64,000 nucleotides of DNA, taken from NCBI GenBank assembly GCA_003243445.1, contig QFQQ01000004.1, forward strand, positions 122,752-186,751. Reading direction: 5' to 3'. The notes beneath the pieces were generated by a model. The model had not been told where the DNA came from. It saw only the letters and a program-made list of their open reading frames with translations, and made no database searches. This document shows positions 51,228 through 59,876 of the stretch, one piece after another. Source of the stretch: Citrobacter freundii. Its GTDB lineage: Bacteria; Bacteroidota; Bacteroidia; Chitinophagales; Chitinophagaceae. The translations under genes were made by a program, and so were the position numbers. Position 1 is the stretch's first letter, and the number at the start of each line of letters is the position of its first letter.

Positions 51228-51377
51228 CGATGACTGATGACCGATGGCAGTTGGCCGGCTCACAGCCGCAAATTCCCGCATAAATAAGTCTTCACAAACC
51301 CTGAAAGTTTGGTTTAATAAAACACTCGCTTAGTTGAATTCGGCCATCAGTCATCGGTCATCAGCCATCGATCAACA
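51228..51377. repeat. Long inverted repeat O between divergent genes, 7-bp words
   Basis: The left arm (51228-51257) is GATGACT, GATGACC, GATGGCA, GTTGGCC. The right arm (51341-51370, words continuing to 51377) is GGCCATC, AGTCATC, GGTCATC, AGCCATC. They are complementary over 30 bp with a few mismatches. It fills the divergent promoter region between the GH3 gene and mutL. Confidence 0.85.
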
Positions 51378-51407
51378 GTTATGCTTCCTCACTCGACGGC
51401 AAATCGC

Positions 51408-51415
51408 TATTTTTG
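51408..51415 (+). promoter_or_regulatory. -7 promoter element of mutL
   Basis: TATTTTTG matches TAnnTTTG and lies 19 bp before the GTG start. Confidence 0.55.
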
Positions 51416-51434
51416 ACGCCGGAGAATTTACATC

Positions 51435-53258
51435 GTGTCAGACAAGATTTTTTTATTACCCGATAATATTGCTAACCAGATCGCAGCAGGTGAGGTGATC
51501 CAACGCCCTGCCAGCGCGGTGAAGGAATTGCTGGAAAATGCGGTCGATGCCGGCGCTACGGCCATTCACCTCATACTGGCCGATGCCGGAAAATCACTTA
51601 TCCAGGTGATCGACAATGGTGGAGGCATGAGTGAAACTGATGCACGTATGTGCTTTGAGCGTCATGCTACTTCCAAGATCAAAAGCATTGATGATCTTTT
51701 TCATATAAGAACCATGGGCTTCCGTGGCGAAGCGCTTGCATCTATTGCAGCGGTCGCACAGGTTGAACTGAAAACAAAACGTGAGCAGGATGAAGCCGGT
51801 GTGTATATTGAAGTTGAGAACAGCATGGTGAAAAAACAGGAGCCGGTGGCCGCACCAACCGGCACCAGCATCGCCATGAAAAATCTTTTCTTCAATGTGC
51901 CGGCACGCCGGAATTTTTTGAAAAGCAATGCCGCGGAAATGCGCCATATTGTAGATGAATTCACGCGCGTGGCCATGTCGTTCCCGCATATTCTTTTCAC
52001 CCTCACCAATAACGGGCAACAACTTTTTCACCTCGAAGCCGGCAGCCTCAAACAGCGCGTCATTCAATTGCTTGGCAATACCTATAACACCAAACTGGTA
52101 ACGGTAAAAGACGATACTGACTACATGAACATTCATGGATTTGTCGGTAAGCCTGAAACAGCAAAGAAAACACGCGGTGATCAGTACTTTTTTGTCAACA
52201 ATCGTTTTATCAGAAGTGGCTATCTCAATCATGCGGTGATGAATGCCTACCAGGAAATGATCCCCGGAGATAGCTTCCCGATGTATGTATTGTTCATCGA
52301 TCTTGACCCCACACAGGTTGACGTAAATGTGCATCCGACCAAGCAGGAAATAAAATTTGAAGATGAAAAGATCGTTTATGCATTTGTGCAGGCGGCTATC
52401 AAACATGCGCTTGCACAATTCAGCGTAACGCCAACGCTGGATTTTGATCTTGATGCATCGATCCAGCAGTTGTCATCCATTCAACAGCCATTTACGGATG
52501 AACGTAAAACGGCCGCTTCTTCCTCTTCACTATTTAAAGGATTTACACAAAAACACCAGGCTCATTTCATCGAGTCATCACAAAAATCTGATCCAAAACC
52601 ATGGAAGGATTTTTACACGCCGATCGAACTTAATAAACCACAGGAAGAAGCACCCGTTCTGCATCCCGTTGATCCTGCAAAAAAATATGAAGAGGTTGAG
52701 CTTTCACAAATACTGAACACCTACATCGCCGTTCCGTCAGGAAATGGCTTTATGCTGGTGCAACAACAAGCTGCCCACGAACGCATTCTTTATGAGCAAC
52801 TACTTTCAGCAAGCCAGGGAAAATCCATTCCATCGCAGCAAAGCATGTTCCCTTCCACACTTGAACTCACCCCTGCAGATGCCGTGATACTGGAAGAACT
52901 GATGCCCGACCTTCAGCAACTCGGTTATCAGATAGAACCATTTGGGAAAAACACCTTCGTGATACAGGGAACTCCAGCCGATGTGGAAGCCGGCAATGAA
53001 AAACATATCATCGATATACTGATCGAACAATATAAACACTTCAGCAATGATGTGAAGTTTTCCAAAAGAGAAAAACTGATCCGCTCGCTGGCAAAGCAAC
53101 AGGCGATCAAAACAGGTACCAGGCTTACGGAAAGAGAACTTCGCGAATTGGTCACCGGTCTGTTCAGCTGTGAAGTACCCAATATTTCACCCGATGGTAA
53201 TCCGACGTATTTGGAATTCAGACAGGATCAACTGGAGAGGATGTTTTTTAGAGGGTGA
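51435..53258 (+). CDS. mutL: DNA mismatch repair protein MutL
   Basis: 607 residues from a GTG start (MSDKIFLLPDNIANQIAAGEVIQRP), the only start that fits the family. The GHKL ATPase domain (1-330) has ELLENAVDAGA, DNGGGM, HATSKI and TMGFRGEALASIAAV. The transducer segment reads VDVNVHPTKQEIKF. A variable linker (about 335-420) leads to the C-terminal dimerisation domain (to 607). I see no DQHAxxER-type endonuclease motif: the equivalent position reads QQQAAHERILYEQLL, which lacks the leading acidic residue. It couples MutS recognition to repair. It converges on the anti-sigma gene. Confidence 0.95.
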   Translation: MSDKIFLLPDNIANQIAAGEVIQRPASAVKELLENAVDAGATAIHLILADAGKSLIQVIDNGGGMSETDARMCFERHATSKIKSIDDLFHIRTMGFRGEALASIAAVAQVELKTKREQDEAGVYIEVENSMVKKQEPVAAPTGTSIAMKNLFFNVPARRNFLKSNAAEMRHIVDEFTRVAMSFPHILFTLTNNGQQLFHLEAGSLKQRVIQLLGNTYNTKLVTVKDDTDYMNIHGFVGKPETAKKTRGDQYFFVNNRFIRSGYLNHAVMNAYQEMIPGDSFPMYVLFIDLDPTQVDVNVHPTKQEIKFEDEKIVYAFVQAAIKHALAQFSVTPTLDFDLDASIQQLSSIQQPFTDERKTAASSSSLFKGFTQKHQAHFIESSQKSDPKPWKDFYTPIELNKPQEEAPVLHPVDPAKKYEEVELSQILNTYIAVPSGNGFMLVQQQAAHERILYEQLLSASQGKSIPSQQSMFPSTLELTPADAVILEELMPDLQQLGYQIEPFGKNTFVIQGTPADVEAGNEKHIIDILIEQYKHFSNDVKFSKREKLIRSLAKQQAIKTGTRLTERELRELVTGLFSCEVPNISPDGNPTYLEFRQDQLERMFFRG

Positions 53259-53305
53259 GGTGGACGACAGACCACCGACCGCGGACCGCGGACCGCAGAC
53301 GGTCG
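53259..53305. repeat. GC-rich 7-bp word run P
   Basis: Words of 7 bp (CCGCGGA, CCGCGGA, CCGCAGA) lie between GGTGG/CCACC (53259-53276) and CGACCG/CGGTCG (53276-53305) hairpins. It starts at the mutL stop. It looks like a compact or single-arm form of the larger elements. Confidence 0.65.
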
Positions 53306-53334
53306 TTTTGGGTTGAATATCCGTTTCGTATTGA

Positions 53335-54738
53335 TCAGGGACTTTCCGAATTGTTTAGCTTCTTTTTGAAAAGCTGATATCGTATGAAAAGCTGAAGCGA
53401 GCGATTGCTTTCCTTTTGTTCGGGCTGACCGGGAAGTGTGAATCGCAGATAAGGACTAAGGCCGAATGTGTAGCGTGCACCAAAGGAAAATTTCTTCCAC
53501 TGATATTGTGATTCGATCAATCCCTGGAAATACGATGTTGAAAGCCCTTCTGAAGCCGGATCTTTTCCTACAATAATATCTTTACTGATGAATGAATCTG
53601 CCGGTGACTGAGGATCCCTGACCGATTGCTGGAATACAGATTTACTGAAACGATTCCATACAATACCGGCACCAATAGCCCATTCAGGAGTGATATACAA
53701 ATTAAAACTGACAGGCAGTTGATGGTAATACGTTTTCTGCAATTGCCTTTCCGTAATCCTGGAACCCCCTCCAACCGTATCATTCCGCTGAAAATAGGTA
53801 AGTGGCTTATTGTATTGCGGAGCGCCATAGCGGAACTCGCCCTGTATGAACCAGCGGTTTGCTTTATTAAACCGTAAGTAAACAGAAGGAATATAATCGG
53901 CAAAACTAAAGCCACGGCCTTGCGAACCGTACGGCACGGCTTTTTGCCCGGCAATTGGCAATTGTTGATTTAAGCCAGCTCCGCCGGATAAAAAGTATGA
54001 TTTGGATTTGAGCTTATTAGTCTTTGCAGTTGAGTCCGTTTTTATTGGACCAACCGGCTTCTTTACGGAATCAATTTTCTTAGTGATTGATGAATCTCCG
54101 GCAATAAATAGGCGTGCCCGATCGATTGCCGTACTGTCCTCCGAAATTGATTTTTCATTCTTGCCGGTATTATCCGTTGCCGGTAAACTATCCTCTTCTG
54201 ATGCTTTCTCCCTTCTCTGCAGCAAATAGTTAGCCGTTGATTTTTTACTCTTCTTCCTATCGACGGCTTTTCTTTTCACCGTATCGATATGAATCTTGAT
54301 TTGATCAGCTGATAAGTTATTCTTACCGGGTCTTTTGTATAAAGATGAATCACCAGGAATAGAGTTCCTTTTCAAATCAGTCACCGTATCCGTTACAATA
54401 ACGCTTAAGGGATCCTGCACGAAAACCGTATCTGTCTGAATAACCGGTCCGCTGCTTTTGCCTGAATCCGGGACAGAACCAATTTGTTGAGTAATGATTG
54501 TCTTTGTTTTCTCCTCACCATGATCCTTTTTTACAAAGAACCACCAGCCAATTACGATCAGTGCAAGCAGCAGCAATCCCCAGCCGGCACAACCTCTGCG
54601 CCACCATACAATAATGCCATCGTCATCGTCTTCTTCAAGACGGCGTTTCATATCAGCCCATGCCGCATCCTCATCCGGAAGAGGGAAGTCGCGCAGCTGC
54701 TGCGGTAATTGCTCTTCGTATGGTAAACGTTCACTCAT
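53335..54738 (-). CDS. Dual-membrane-spanning anti-sigma factor (Dma-like)
   Basis: 467 residues. A short acidic cytosolic head (1-46; PDEDAAWADMKRRLEEDDDD) is followed by one inner-membrane helix (about 51-69, WGLLLLALIVIGWWFFV). A long polar periplasmic stretch follows, rich in Ser, Thr, Lys and Asp (about 70-245). The C-terminal outer-membrane beta-barrel of about 220 residues runs from SYFLSGGAGLNQQ through alternating aromatic strands (FIQGEFRYGAPQ, FSFGARYTFG) to SLQLFIRYQLF. This matches the dual membrane-spanning anti-sigma factors described in Bacteroides. It overlaps the ECF sigma gene by 8 bp and probably controls it in response to outer-membrane state. Confidence 0.82.
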   Translation of the reverse strand: MSERLPYEEQLPQQLRDFPLPDEDAAWADMKRRLEEDDDDGIIVWWRRGCAGWGLLLLALIVIGWWFFVKKDHGEEKTKTIITQQIGSVPDSGKSSGPVIQTDTVFVQDPLSVIVTDTVTDLKRNSIPGDSSLYKRPGKNNLSADQIKIHIDTVKRKAVDRKKSKKSTANYLLQRREKASEEDSLPATDNTGKNEKSISEDSTAIDRARLFIAGDSSITKKIDSVKKPVGPIKTDSTAKTNKLKSKSYFLSGGAGLNQQLPIAGQKAVPYGSQGRGFSFADYIPSVYLRFNKANRWFIQGEFRYGAPQYNKPLTYFQRNDTVGGGSRITERQLQKTYYHQLPVSFNLYITPEWAIGAGIVWNRFSKSVFQQSVRDPQSPADSFISKDIIVGKDPASEGLSTSYFQGLIESQYQWKKFSFGARYTFGLSPYLRFTLPGQPEQKESNRSLQLFIRYQLFKKKLNNSESP

Positions 54739-55276
54739 TTTGCTGACGGATCATTGTTTGCAATTGTTTTCTCGCCTCACTTAAATGCCATTTGCTTGTG
54801 CCTTCACTGATCTGCAACATCTGCCCGATCTCTTTATGCGCATACCCTTCCATCACATACAAATTGAACACAGTCTGTGTGGCGGGTGGTAACCTTCGGA
54901 TCAGCTTCAATATATCTGTGGATGACATCTTGCTAAACACATCAGGCGGCAGGTCAACCCCGGCCGCCTGATCCAGTTCATGCTGTACTATCCGCCCATT
55001 TTTTTTCCTGATAAAATCGATACAGGTATTTATAATGATCGTACGGATCCATGTGTAAAGGGCCGCTTTTCTCTCATCATATTGATCTATGTTTTTAAAT
55101 ACCTTGTAAAAACCGGTATTCAATACTTCCAGCGCATCCTGCTCATTTTGTGTATAGCGAAGGCAAAAAGACATCATGGTCCCATAGAAATTTCTGTATA
55201 AAAGTTCCTGGGACCTGCGGTCACTCCGTTTACAACCGCTAATGATGCTATTTATATTCTCGCCGTCTTTATCCAA
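54731..55276 (-). CDS. ECF-type RNA polymerase sigma factor
   Basis: 181 residues. Region 2 (about 20-90) reads ELLYRNFYGTMMSFCLRYTQ then EDALEVLNTGFYKVFKNIDQ and TWIRTIIINTCIDFIRKK. Region 4 (about 120-175) has LRKLP-like IRRLPPATQTVFNLYVMEGYAHKEIGQMLQISEGTSKWHLSEARK. There is no region 3, as in group 4 sigma factors. The overlapping downstream gene encodes its likely anti-sigma partner. The regulon is unknown, but the neighbouring lipoprotein gene may belong to it. Confidence 0.94.
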   Translation of the reverse strand: MDKDGENINSIISGCKRSDRRSQELLYRNFYGTMMSFCLRYTQNEQDALEVLNTGFYKVFKNIDQYDERKAALYTWIRTIIINTCIDFIRKKNGRIVQHELDQAAGVDLPPDVFSKMSSTDILKLIRRLPPATQTVFNLYVMEGYAHKEIGQMLQISEGTSKWHLSEARKQLQTMIRQQNE

Positions 55277-55321
55277 AAAAATCCTTGAGTTTTGGCTATA
55301 CCAAAATACGTTTATTTACCA

Positions 55322-57097
55322 CTAATATTTTCTGATCCTGAAACTACCGCTGAATGTGTGCAACGGATCCTGCGCCAGCGAATCCCTGAACTGACCCGAG
55401 AAGCTACCTTCTATGAACTGACCCGAAGTCTGCGGATAAGAAGTCACCACCACTTTCGCAGAAGACTCCGGTACCACGCTTCCAAACTGATTTAAATAAA
55501 GCGCTTTTACCGGATAAGTTCCTGCTTCCATTTTTGTATGATCGAATGACACATTGATAATTTTCCCGGCGGCATAATTCGATCCGGAAATGAAGGTTAC
55601 AAATCCTGCCGGCTGCTGTTGCGCATAGCTGTACGCCACCAGCGAATCCGCAACCGAATTAGCGATCATATAATCTGTTCCATCAACTTTATAAGAAACA
55701 AACTGTGCCGCAGACACACCACAGGCATTCAGCGTTCCTGTATTTAAAGTTGATGATGTTACAGAAAAATTGTTTGAGCTGCCTTGTTGCACTGTCTCAT
55801 TATCGATCCCCAATACAGATATCGTCTGTGGATTATCATCACATTTCACATACACGTATGAAAATACTCCATTCTGATCTGTGCTTACATACGCTGACGT
55901 ATTCTGGAAGCTGATCAATGCGGATCCGTTTGTTACAGCGGCTCCGTTGCAATTCACCAGTTTCCCGGTAACCATAACAATTGAATTTGTCACGGATGTA
56001 ACGGTGATCTTTCCCAGATCAGTGCTGGCGGTGAATGGCCCGATTGTTTTTGTATAAACAGGTTGATTACATTGATCATTCAATACTTCCATGGTGAGTG
56101 CCTGACCGGCTGGCACCATACCGTTTATTTTACCCAAGGAATCAGTAAAACCGTAGGAGATCGAAGGACCACCGTTCACAAAAGCTTTCAGTCTCACGCT
56201 CGTGTGGACAAAGGGCAGACCTTTTTCATTCTGCAGGGTAAAGGAGAGACTTACCATCGGCACGCTGATGTCACAATTCCAGAAAGAGAAATGCTTTACA
56301 GTTCCGGTAAAATTGTTTCCATTGCGCGTAGCCTTGCCCTCTTCTTTCCAGATGCCTGTTTTTTCATCCACATACCAGAGACTGATAGACGCTGGCGCAG
56401 CCTGCTGAAGCGAGGCAGGAATGGGAAAAGTCAATATAGCTTCTTTATCTGTTGCCACCTGTAATTTTTCCCCTGATGGAGACTCAAGTTCAACAGCCAG
56501 CATACCAAATGAAGCGAGCATTACCCGCTTACCTGATGCGTCATCAGCCATAAAAGAACCGGGCATCGTTGTGCCTATCTCCGCTGAGGTTGGATCGATA
56601 AAAGCCGCAAACACTTTTACATCTCCCTCATAGGCACCGCCGGCGGCTTTCATCACACCACCTGCAGGCAGCGCGATCTTTGCGCCATTGGAAAGAACCA
56701 CTTCGCCGCCGCCGGCACTGATCGTTCCCACCGCTTCACGCTTCGTCAGCCTGATCTTTATATTATTTGCAGCATCACTGGCCTGAAAAGTTCTGTATGC
56801 TTTGAAATAACCGGTTTTTTCCGCAATTACAACCGAAGCTGTTTTATCAAGTGATGCATGGATGATCCGGAAATAACCACGTTCATCGGTAAGAATAGTT
56901 TTGTTACCAACCTTTATCAGTACACCGGTTGCGGGGACATTATTTTCATCCACCACATTTCCCTGTAAGGTAGCCGTTACAGGATCCGCGGAAACTCCGT
57001 TTTTATCAACCGGCAGGCCAGCATAACTTACTTCTTTCTGACAATGGAAAGACACCAGCGAGACAAAGATGAGCATGACAACATATAACCTCTTCAT
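55322..57097 (-). CDS. Carboxypeptidase-regulatory-like domain lipoprotein
   Basis: 591 residues with a lipoprotein signal (MKRLYVVMLIFVSLVSFHCQ, lipobox VSFHC, Cys 19). A carboxypeptidase-like regulatory fold (about 45-115, LQGNVVDENNVPATGVLIKVG) is followed by a ZU5-like segment (about 120-200, SAGGGEVVLSNGAKIALPAGGV). Several Ig-like or CarboxypepD repeats follow to the end. It is probably attached to the outer membrane or cell surface. It stands 45 bp upstream of the sigma factor gene on the same strand, so all three genes may be co-transcribed. The function is unknown. Confidence 0.82.
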   Translation of the reverse strand: MKRLYVVMLIFVSLVSFHCQKEVSYAGLPVDKNGVSADPVTATLQGNVVDENNVPATGVLIKVGNKTILTDERGYFRIIHASLDKTASVVIAEKTGYFKAYRTFQASDAANNIKIRLTKREAVGTISAGGGEVVLSNGAKIALPAGGVMKAAGGAYEGDVKVFAAFIDPTSAEIGTTMPGSFMADDASGKRVMLASFGMLAVELESPSGEKLQVATDKEAILTFPIPASLQQAAPASISLWYVDEKTGIWKEEGKATRNGNNFTGTVKHFSFWNCDISVPMVSLSFTLQNEKGLPFVHTSVRLKAFVNGGPSISYGFTDSLGKINGMVPAGQALTMEVLNDQCNQPVYTKTIGPFTASTDLGKITVTSVTNSIVMVTGKLVNCNGAAVTNGSALISFQNTSAYVSTDQNGVFSYVYVKCDDNPQTISVLGIDNETVQQGSSNNFSVTSSTLNTGTLNACGVSAAQFVSYKVDGTDYMIANSVADSLVAYSYAQQQPAGFVTFISGSNYAAGKIINVSFDHTKMEAGTYPVKALYLNQFGSVVPESSAKVVVTSYPQTSGQFIEGSFSGQFRDSLAQDPLHTFSGSFRIRKY

Positions 57098-57167
57098 AAG
57101 AAATCGTTTGAGGCATATACTGAGGCTGGAAATAAAAGGTTGGGTAAATGTGTGACTTTTTTAGAAA

Positions 57168-58463
57168 TTACTGCTGCTCGCGGACTTTCCTGATAAACCT
57201 CTCAACAGCATGTCTTACATCGGCCGCTGCACCATTGTGGTTATTTACCAGCGCCGAGAATATCAATAGCTTCCCTTTTTTTGAATACACAAAACCGCTG
57301 ATCGCCACCACTCCTGAAAGCGTGCCGGTCTTTGCAAATAATTGTCCGCTTTCCTCCAGGTAATAATTATTGAGTGTGCCTTTTCCACCGGTTGGAAAGA
57401 TCTTCTTGATCCGGTCCATCCCGAATTCCTTTTGCATTTTATCAAGAATAAAAACAAAATCCTTCGGCGAAAATAAATTATACCGGCTCAGCCCAGACCC
57501 GTCAGCCCATCTTGGCTTTTGCGGCAGCGAAGCAAAATCTGTCTTTAGTAAGGTATCAATGATCTTACCATCATTCATTACACCTAATTTTTCCTGACTG
57601 ACCATTAGTAACATTTGCTCGGCGAAAAAATTATCGCTCCGGTGCATCATCGGTTTCAGTACGTCATCCAGCGGACGGGATTTGAAGCGGGATGAACCTC
57701 CCTGCAAAACACCAAGGATCACGTTTGCTTTTAGTGTATCCTTTAACAGATCTGTGATCGTATTGATATCGGGGTTGAAAGGAACCTCTGCCGATTTATT
57801 TGTTCCATCTATAAACAGGAATGTGTTCTGATCAAATGGTTTATTCAGCTCAAATCCATTTTTTAAAGAAGAGGCCTGGATCACGGTTTCTCTTGAGAAG
57901 AACGATGGCTCAGCGGTTACAGAGCTGGCATTCACCCATTTGAATTTAACAATGTTACCGTATAGCGGAAGTTCGCTCCGCCTGGCCATGTAATATTCTT
58001 TGTAATCACTCCACGCCCACCCGCTTCCCAGCGGCTCATCATAAAGTTGAGTGGATAAATAGACGTTCGGAAATCTTTTCAAAAAAGTAAACGCATCTTG
58101 CTGCGCAAAATCAGGATGAAGAAGATCCGGCGCGCCCGTCCCGCTGATCACGATCGTGTCTTTTCCGCGAATATTGTATTTGAATGCAGTGATACTATCT
58201 CCCAGGTATTTCATCGCTGCATAACAGGTTGGGATCTTTGTATTACTCGCCGGAACGAAATATTTATCTCCCTGGTGATCATACACAAATCTTCCGGCAG
58301 CCACATCATATACAGCAATGCCGGTATGTGCGGTTTGTAGAACTTTTTCTGCGAACAGGTCTTTGTCTGCAGAACGCAATGCTTTTGTAGAAGAACAACT
58401 GATCAATAACGCGGACGGAATGATCAATCCGAAAAATAACCGGCATGTTCTTCTTATCATCAT
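57168..58463 (-). CDS. PBP4-type D-alanyl-D-alanine carboxypeptidase/endopeptidase
   Basis: 431 residues with a lipoprotein signal (lipobox LLISC, Cys 23). The S13 peptidase motifs are all present: SxxK in PASNTKIPT (about 72-80), SxN in DGSGLSRYN (about 320-328) and KTG in FAKTGTLSG (about 376-384). The central part contains the insert domain typical of PBP4/DacB. It trims or cleaves peptide cross-links of peptidoglycan in the periplasm. The start is 12 bp after the stop of the Gfo/Idh/MocA oxidoreductase gene, so the two are probably in one transcript. Confidence 0.94.
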   Translation of the reverse strand: MMIRRTCRLFFGLIIPSALLISCSSTKALRSADKDLFAEKVLQTAHTGIAVYDVAAGRFVYDHQGDKYFVPASNTKIPTCYAAMKYLGDSITAFKYNIRGKDTIVISGTGAPDLLHPDFAQQDAFTFLKRFPNVYLSTQLYDEPLGSGWAWSDYKEYYMARRSELPLYGNIVKFKWVNASSVTAEPSFFSRETVIQASSLKNGFELNKPFDQNTFLFIDGTNKSAEVPFNPDINTITDLLKDTLKANVILGVLQGGSSRFKSRPLDDVLKPMMHRSDNFFAEQMLLMVSQEKLGVMNDGKIIDTLLKTDFASLPQKPRWADGSGLSRYNLFSPKDFVFILDKMQKEFGMDRIKKIFPTGGKGTLNNYYLEESGQLFAKTGTLSGVVAISGFVYSKKGKLLIFSALVNNHNGAAADVRHAVERFIRKVREQQ

Positions 58464-58475
58464 GACAACTATGAA

Positions 58476-59528
58476 TTATAACGTAATAACTTTCTTTTCT
58501 TTTGCGCTTTGTTTGGCTGCTTCAAGCAATCTGATCACCCGTACGCCATCTTCGCCCGGGACCGGGTTTGGCGCTCCGTTCACCAGTGTCTGGTAAACGT
58601 CTTCAAAGTAATTCATATAGTTTCCAGGTGCAGCCGTTCTTTCTTCACTGATCTCTTTGCCATCGATCGTTGTACGCAGGTATCCATCGGGTGAATCCGG
58701 TGCAGGAGCCCACGAACCGAGTGAAGGTTTTACACCTTTCAGCAGCATTGTTTCCTGCAGATCCGAACGTTTTTGCAGGAATGTCCCCTTGCTGCCATTG
58801 AAAATATATTCATGTACAGGTTCTTTTACAAAGTTGGAAGCCTTTAATCTTACCCGGTGTTTGGGGTAATGTAAAATGATCTCCACATAATCGTCAACAG
58901 GGCTTCCATCACGCATTGCCATCATATCGGCAAACAATGCAAGCGGCCAGCCAAACAGCTGGAGCGATTGGTCCGCAAGATGCGCACCGAGATCATAAGT
59001 GATCCCTGCTCCGGGAAGATCGGTTTCTTTATGTGCTTTGGGACTTATATCCGGACGAAAGCGATCATATCTTATTTCTGCTTCCTTTATTTCTCCGATC
59101 AATTTGTCATTCACTACTGCTTTAACAGCGCGGAAATCGCCATCATACCTGCGGTTCTGGTATACAAAAAGATGAACGTTCTGCTGCTTTGCAATAGCAA
59201 CCAGCTCCTCCGCCTGTGCAGAAGTAACAGTGAAGGGCTTTTCCACGATCACATGCTTGCCTGCAAGCATCGCCTTTTTTGCATAATCGAAATGCGTTTG
59301 AACAGGTGTATTGATAATGATCAGTTGCAAAGACTCATCAGCGATCAGTTCATCCACCGAGCGAACAAGTTTTGATTCCGGATAGAGCTCACGCGAATCA
59401 TTCTTACTGCGTTCAACGATCGCGGATAATTCAAATCCCGGATGCGCATTGATGAATGGGCATTGAAAAAGTTTGCCGCTCATTCCAAATGAGCATACAC
59501 CGGTTTTGATCACTGTTTTTCTTTCCAT
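58476..59528 (-). CDS. Gfo/Idh/MocA-family oxidoreductase
   Basis: About 350 residues from the ATG at 59528 (MERKTVIKTGVCSFGMSGKLFQC); the frame opens 12 bp earlier. The N-terminal Rossmann fold has the nucleotide-binding start TGVCSFGMSG and IINTPVQTHFDYAKKAMLAGKHVIVEKPFTV, whose EKP lysine is the conserved catalytic residue of the family. The C-terminal alpha/beta domain contains GAGITYDLGAHLADQSLQLFG. It oxidises or reduces a sugar-like substrate that I cannot specify. It is followed 12 bp on by the carboxypeptidase gene. Confidence 0.93.
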   Translation of the reverse strand: MERKTVIKTGVCSFGMSGKLFQCPFINAHPGFELSAIVERSKNDSRELYPESKLVRSVDELIADESLQLIIINTPVQTHFDYAKKAMLAGKHVIVEKPFTVTSAQAEELVAIAKQQNVHLFVYQNRRYDGDFRAVKAVVNDKLIGEIKEAEIRYDRFRPDISPKAHKETDLPGAGITYDLGAHLADQSLQLFGWPLALFADMMAMRDGSPVDDYVEIILHYPKHRVRLKASNFVKEPVHEYIFNGSKGTFLQKRSDLQETMLLKGVKPSLGSWAPAPDSPDGYLRTTIDGKEISEERTAAPGNYMNYFEDVYQTLVNGAPNPVPGEDGVRVIRLLEAAKQSAKEKKVITL

Positions 59529-59540
59529 GATGAAATGCAT

Positions 59541-59876
59541 GCAATTGACGTTTGATAATATTATTTCAATTCATATTGAGTCAGTATAGAGGATGATAAG
59601 CGCTACAAATTATGAACGTTGAAAGGAGCAGCAACTAATTCAAAAGGGAACTGCCTTACTCATGCTTTCTTCCCGTCTTCCCGCCTTACCGGTAAAAGTT
59701 AAACCGGTAAGGCGGGAAGACGGGAAGAAAGTTTGCGTAAAAGCACTTATCTGGTCATCGGGCTAAGAGCTATTCATATTTCATAAAAATGACGCTTAGC
59801 TAACTGGGTTGCTTTATAATCTGATCCGTTTGTCAACTAACAACCTCAGTCTCACTCACCTGACTCTTTTCCAAAC
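59541..59876. other. Intergenic region with inverted repeat K3
   Basis: No gene is supported in these 336 bp. The inverted repeat at 59665-59731 is the only clear structure. The promoter of the Gfo/Idh/MocA gene should lie at about 59540-59620. Confidence 0.6.
59665..59731. repeat. Inverted repeat K3 with ACCGGT core, 9-bp words, near-perfect arms
   Basis: The left arm runs CTTTCTTCCCGTC, TTCCCGCCT, TACCGGT (59665-59693) and the right arm is its exact complement over 29 bp (59703-59731). The core ACCGGT and words such as TTCCCGTCT are shared with the elements at 40296 and 18853. Confidence 0.93.
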
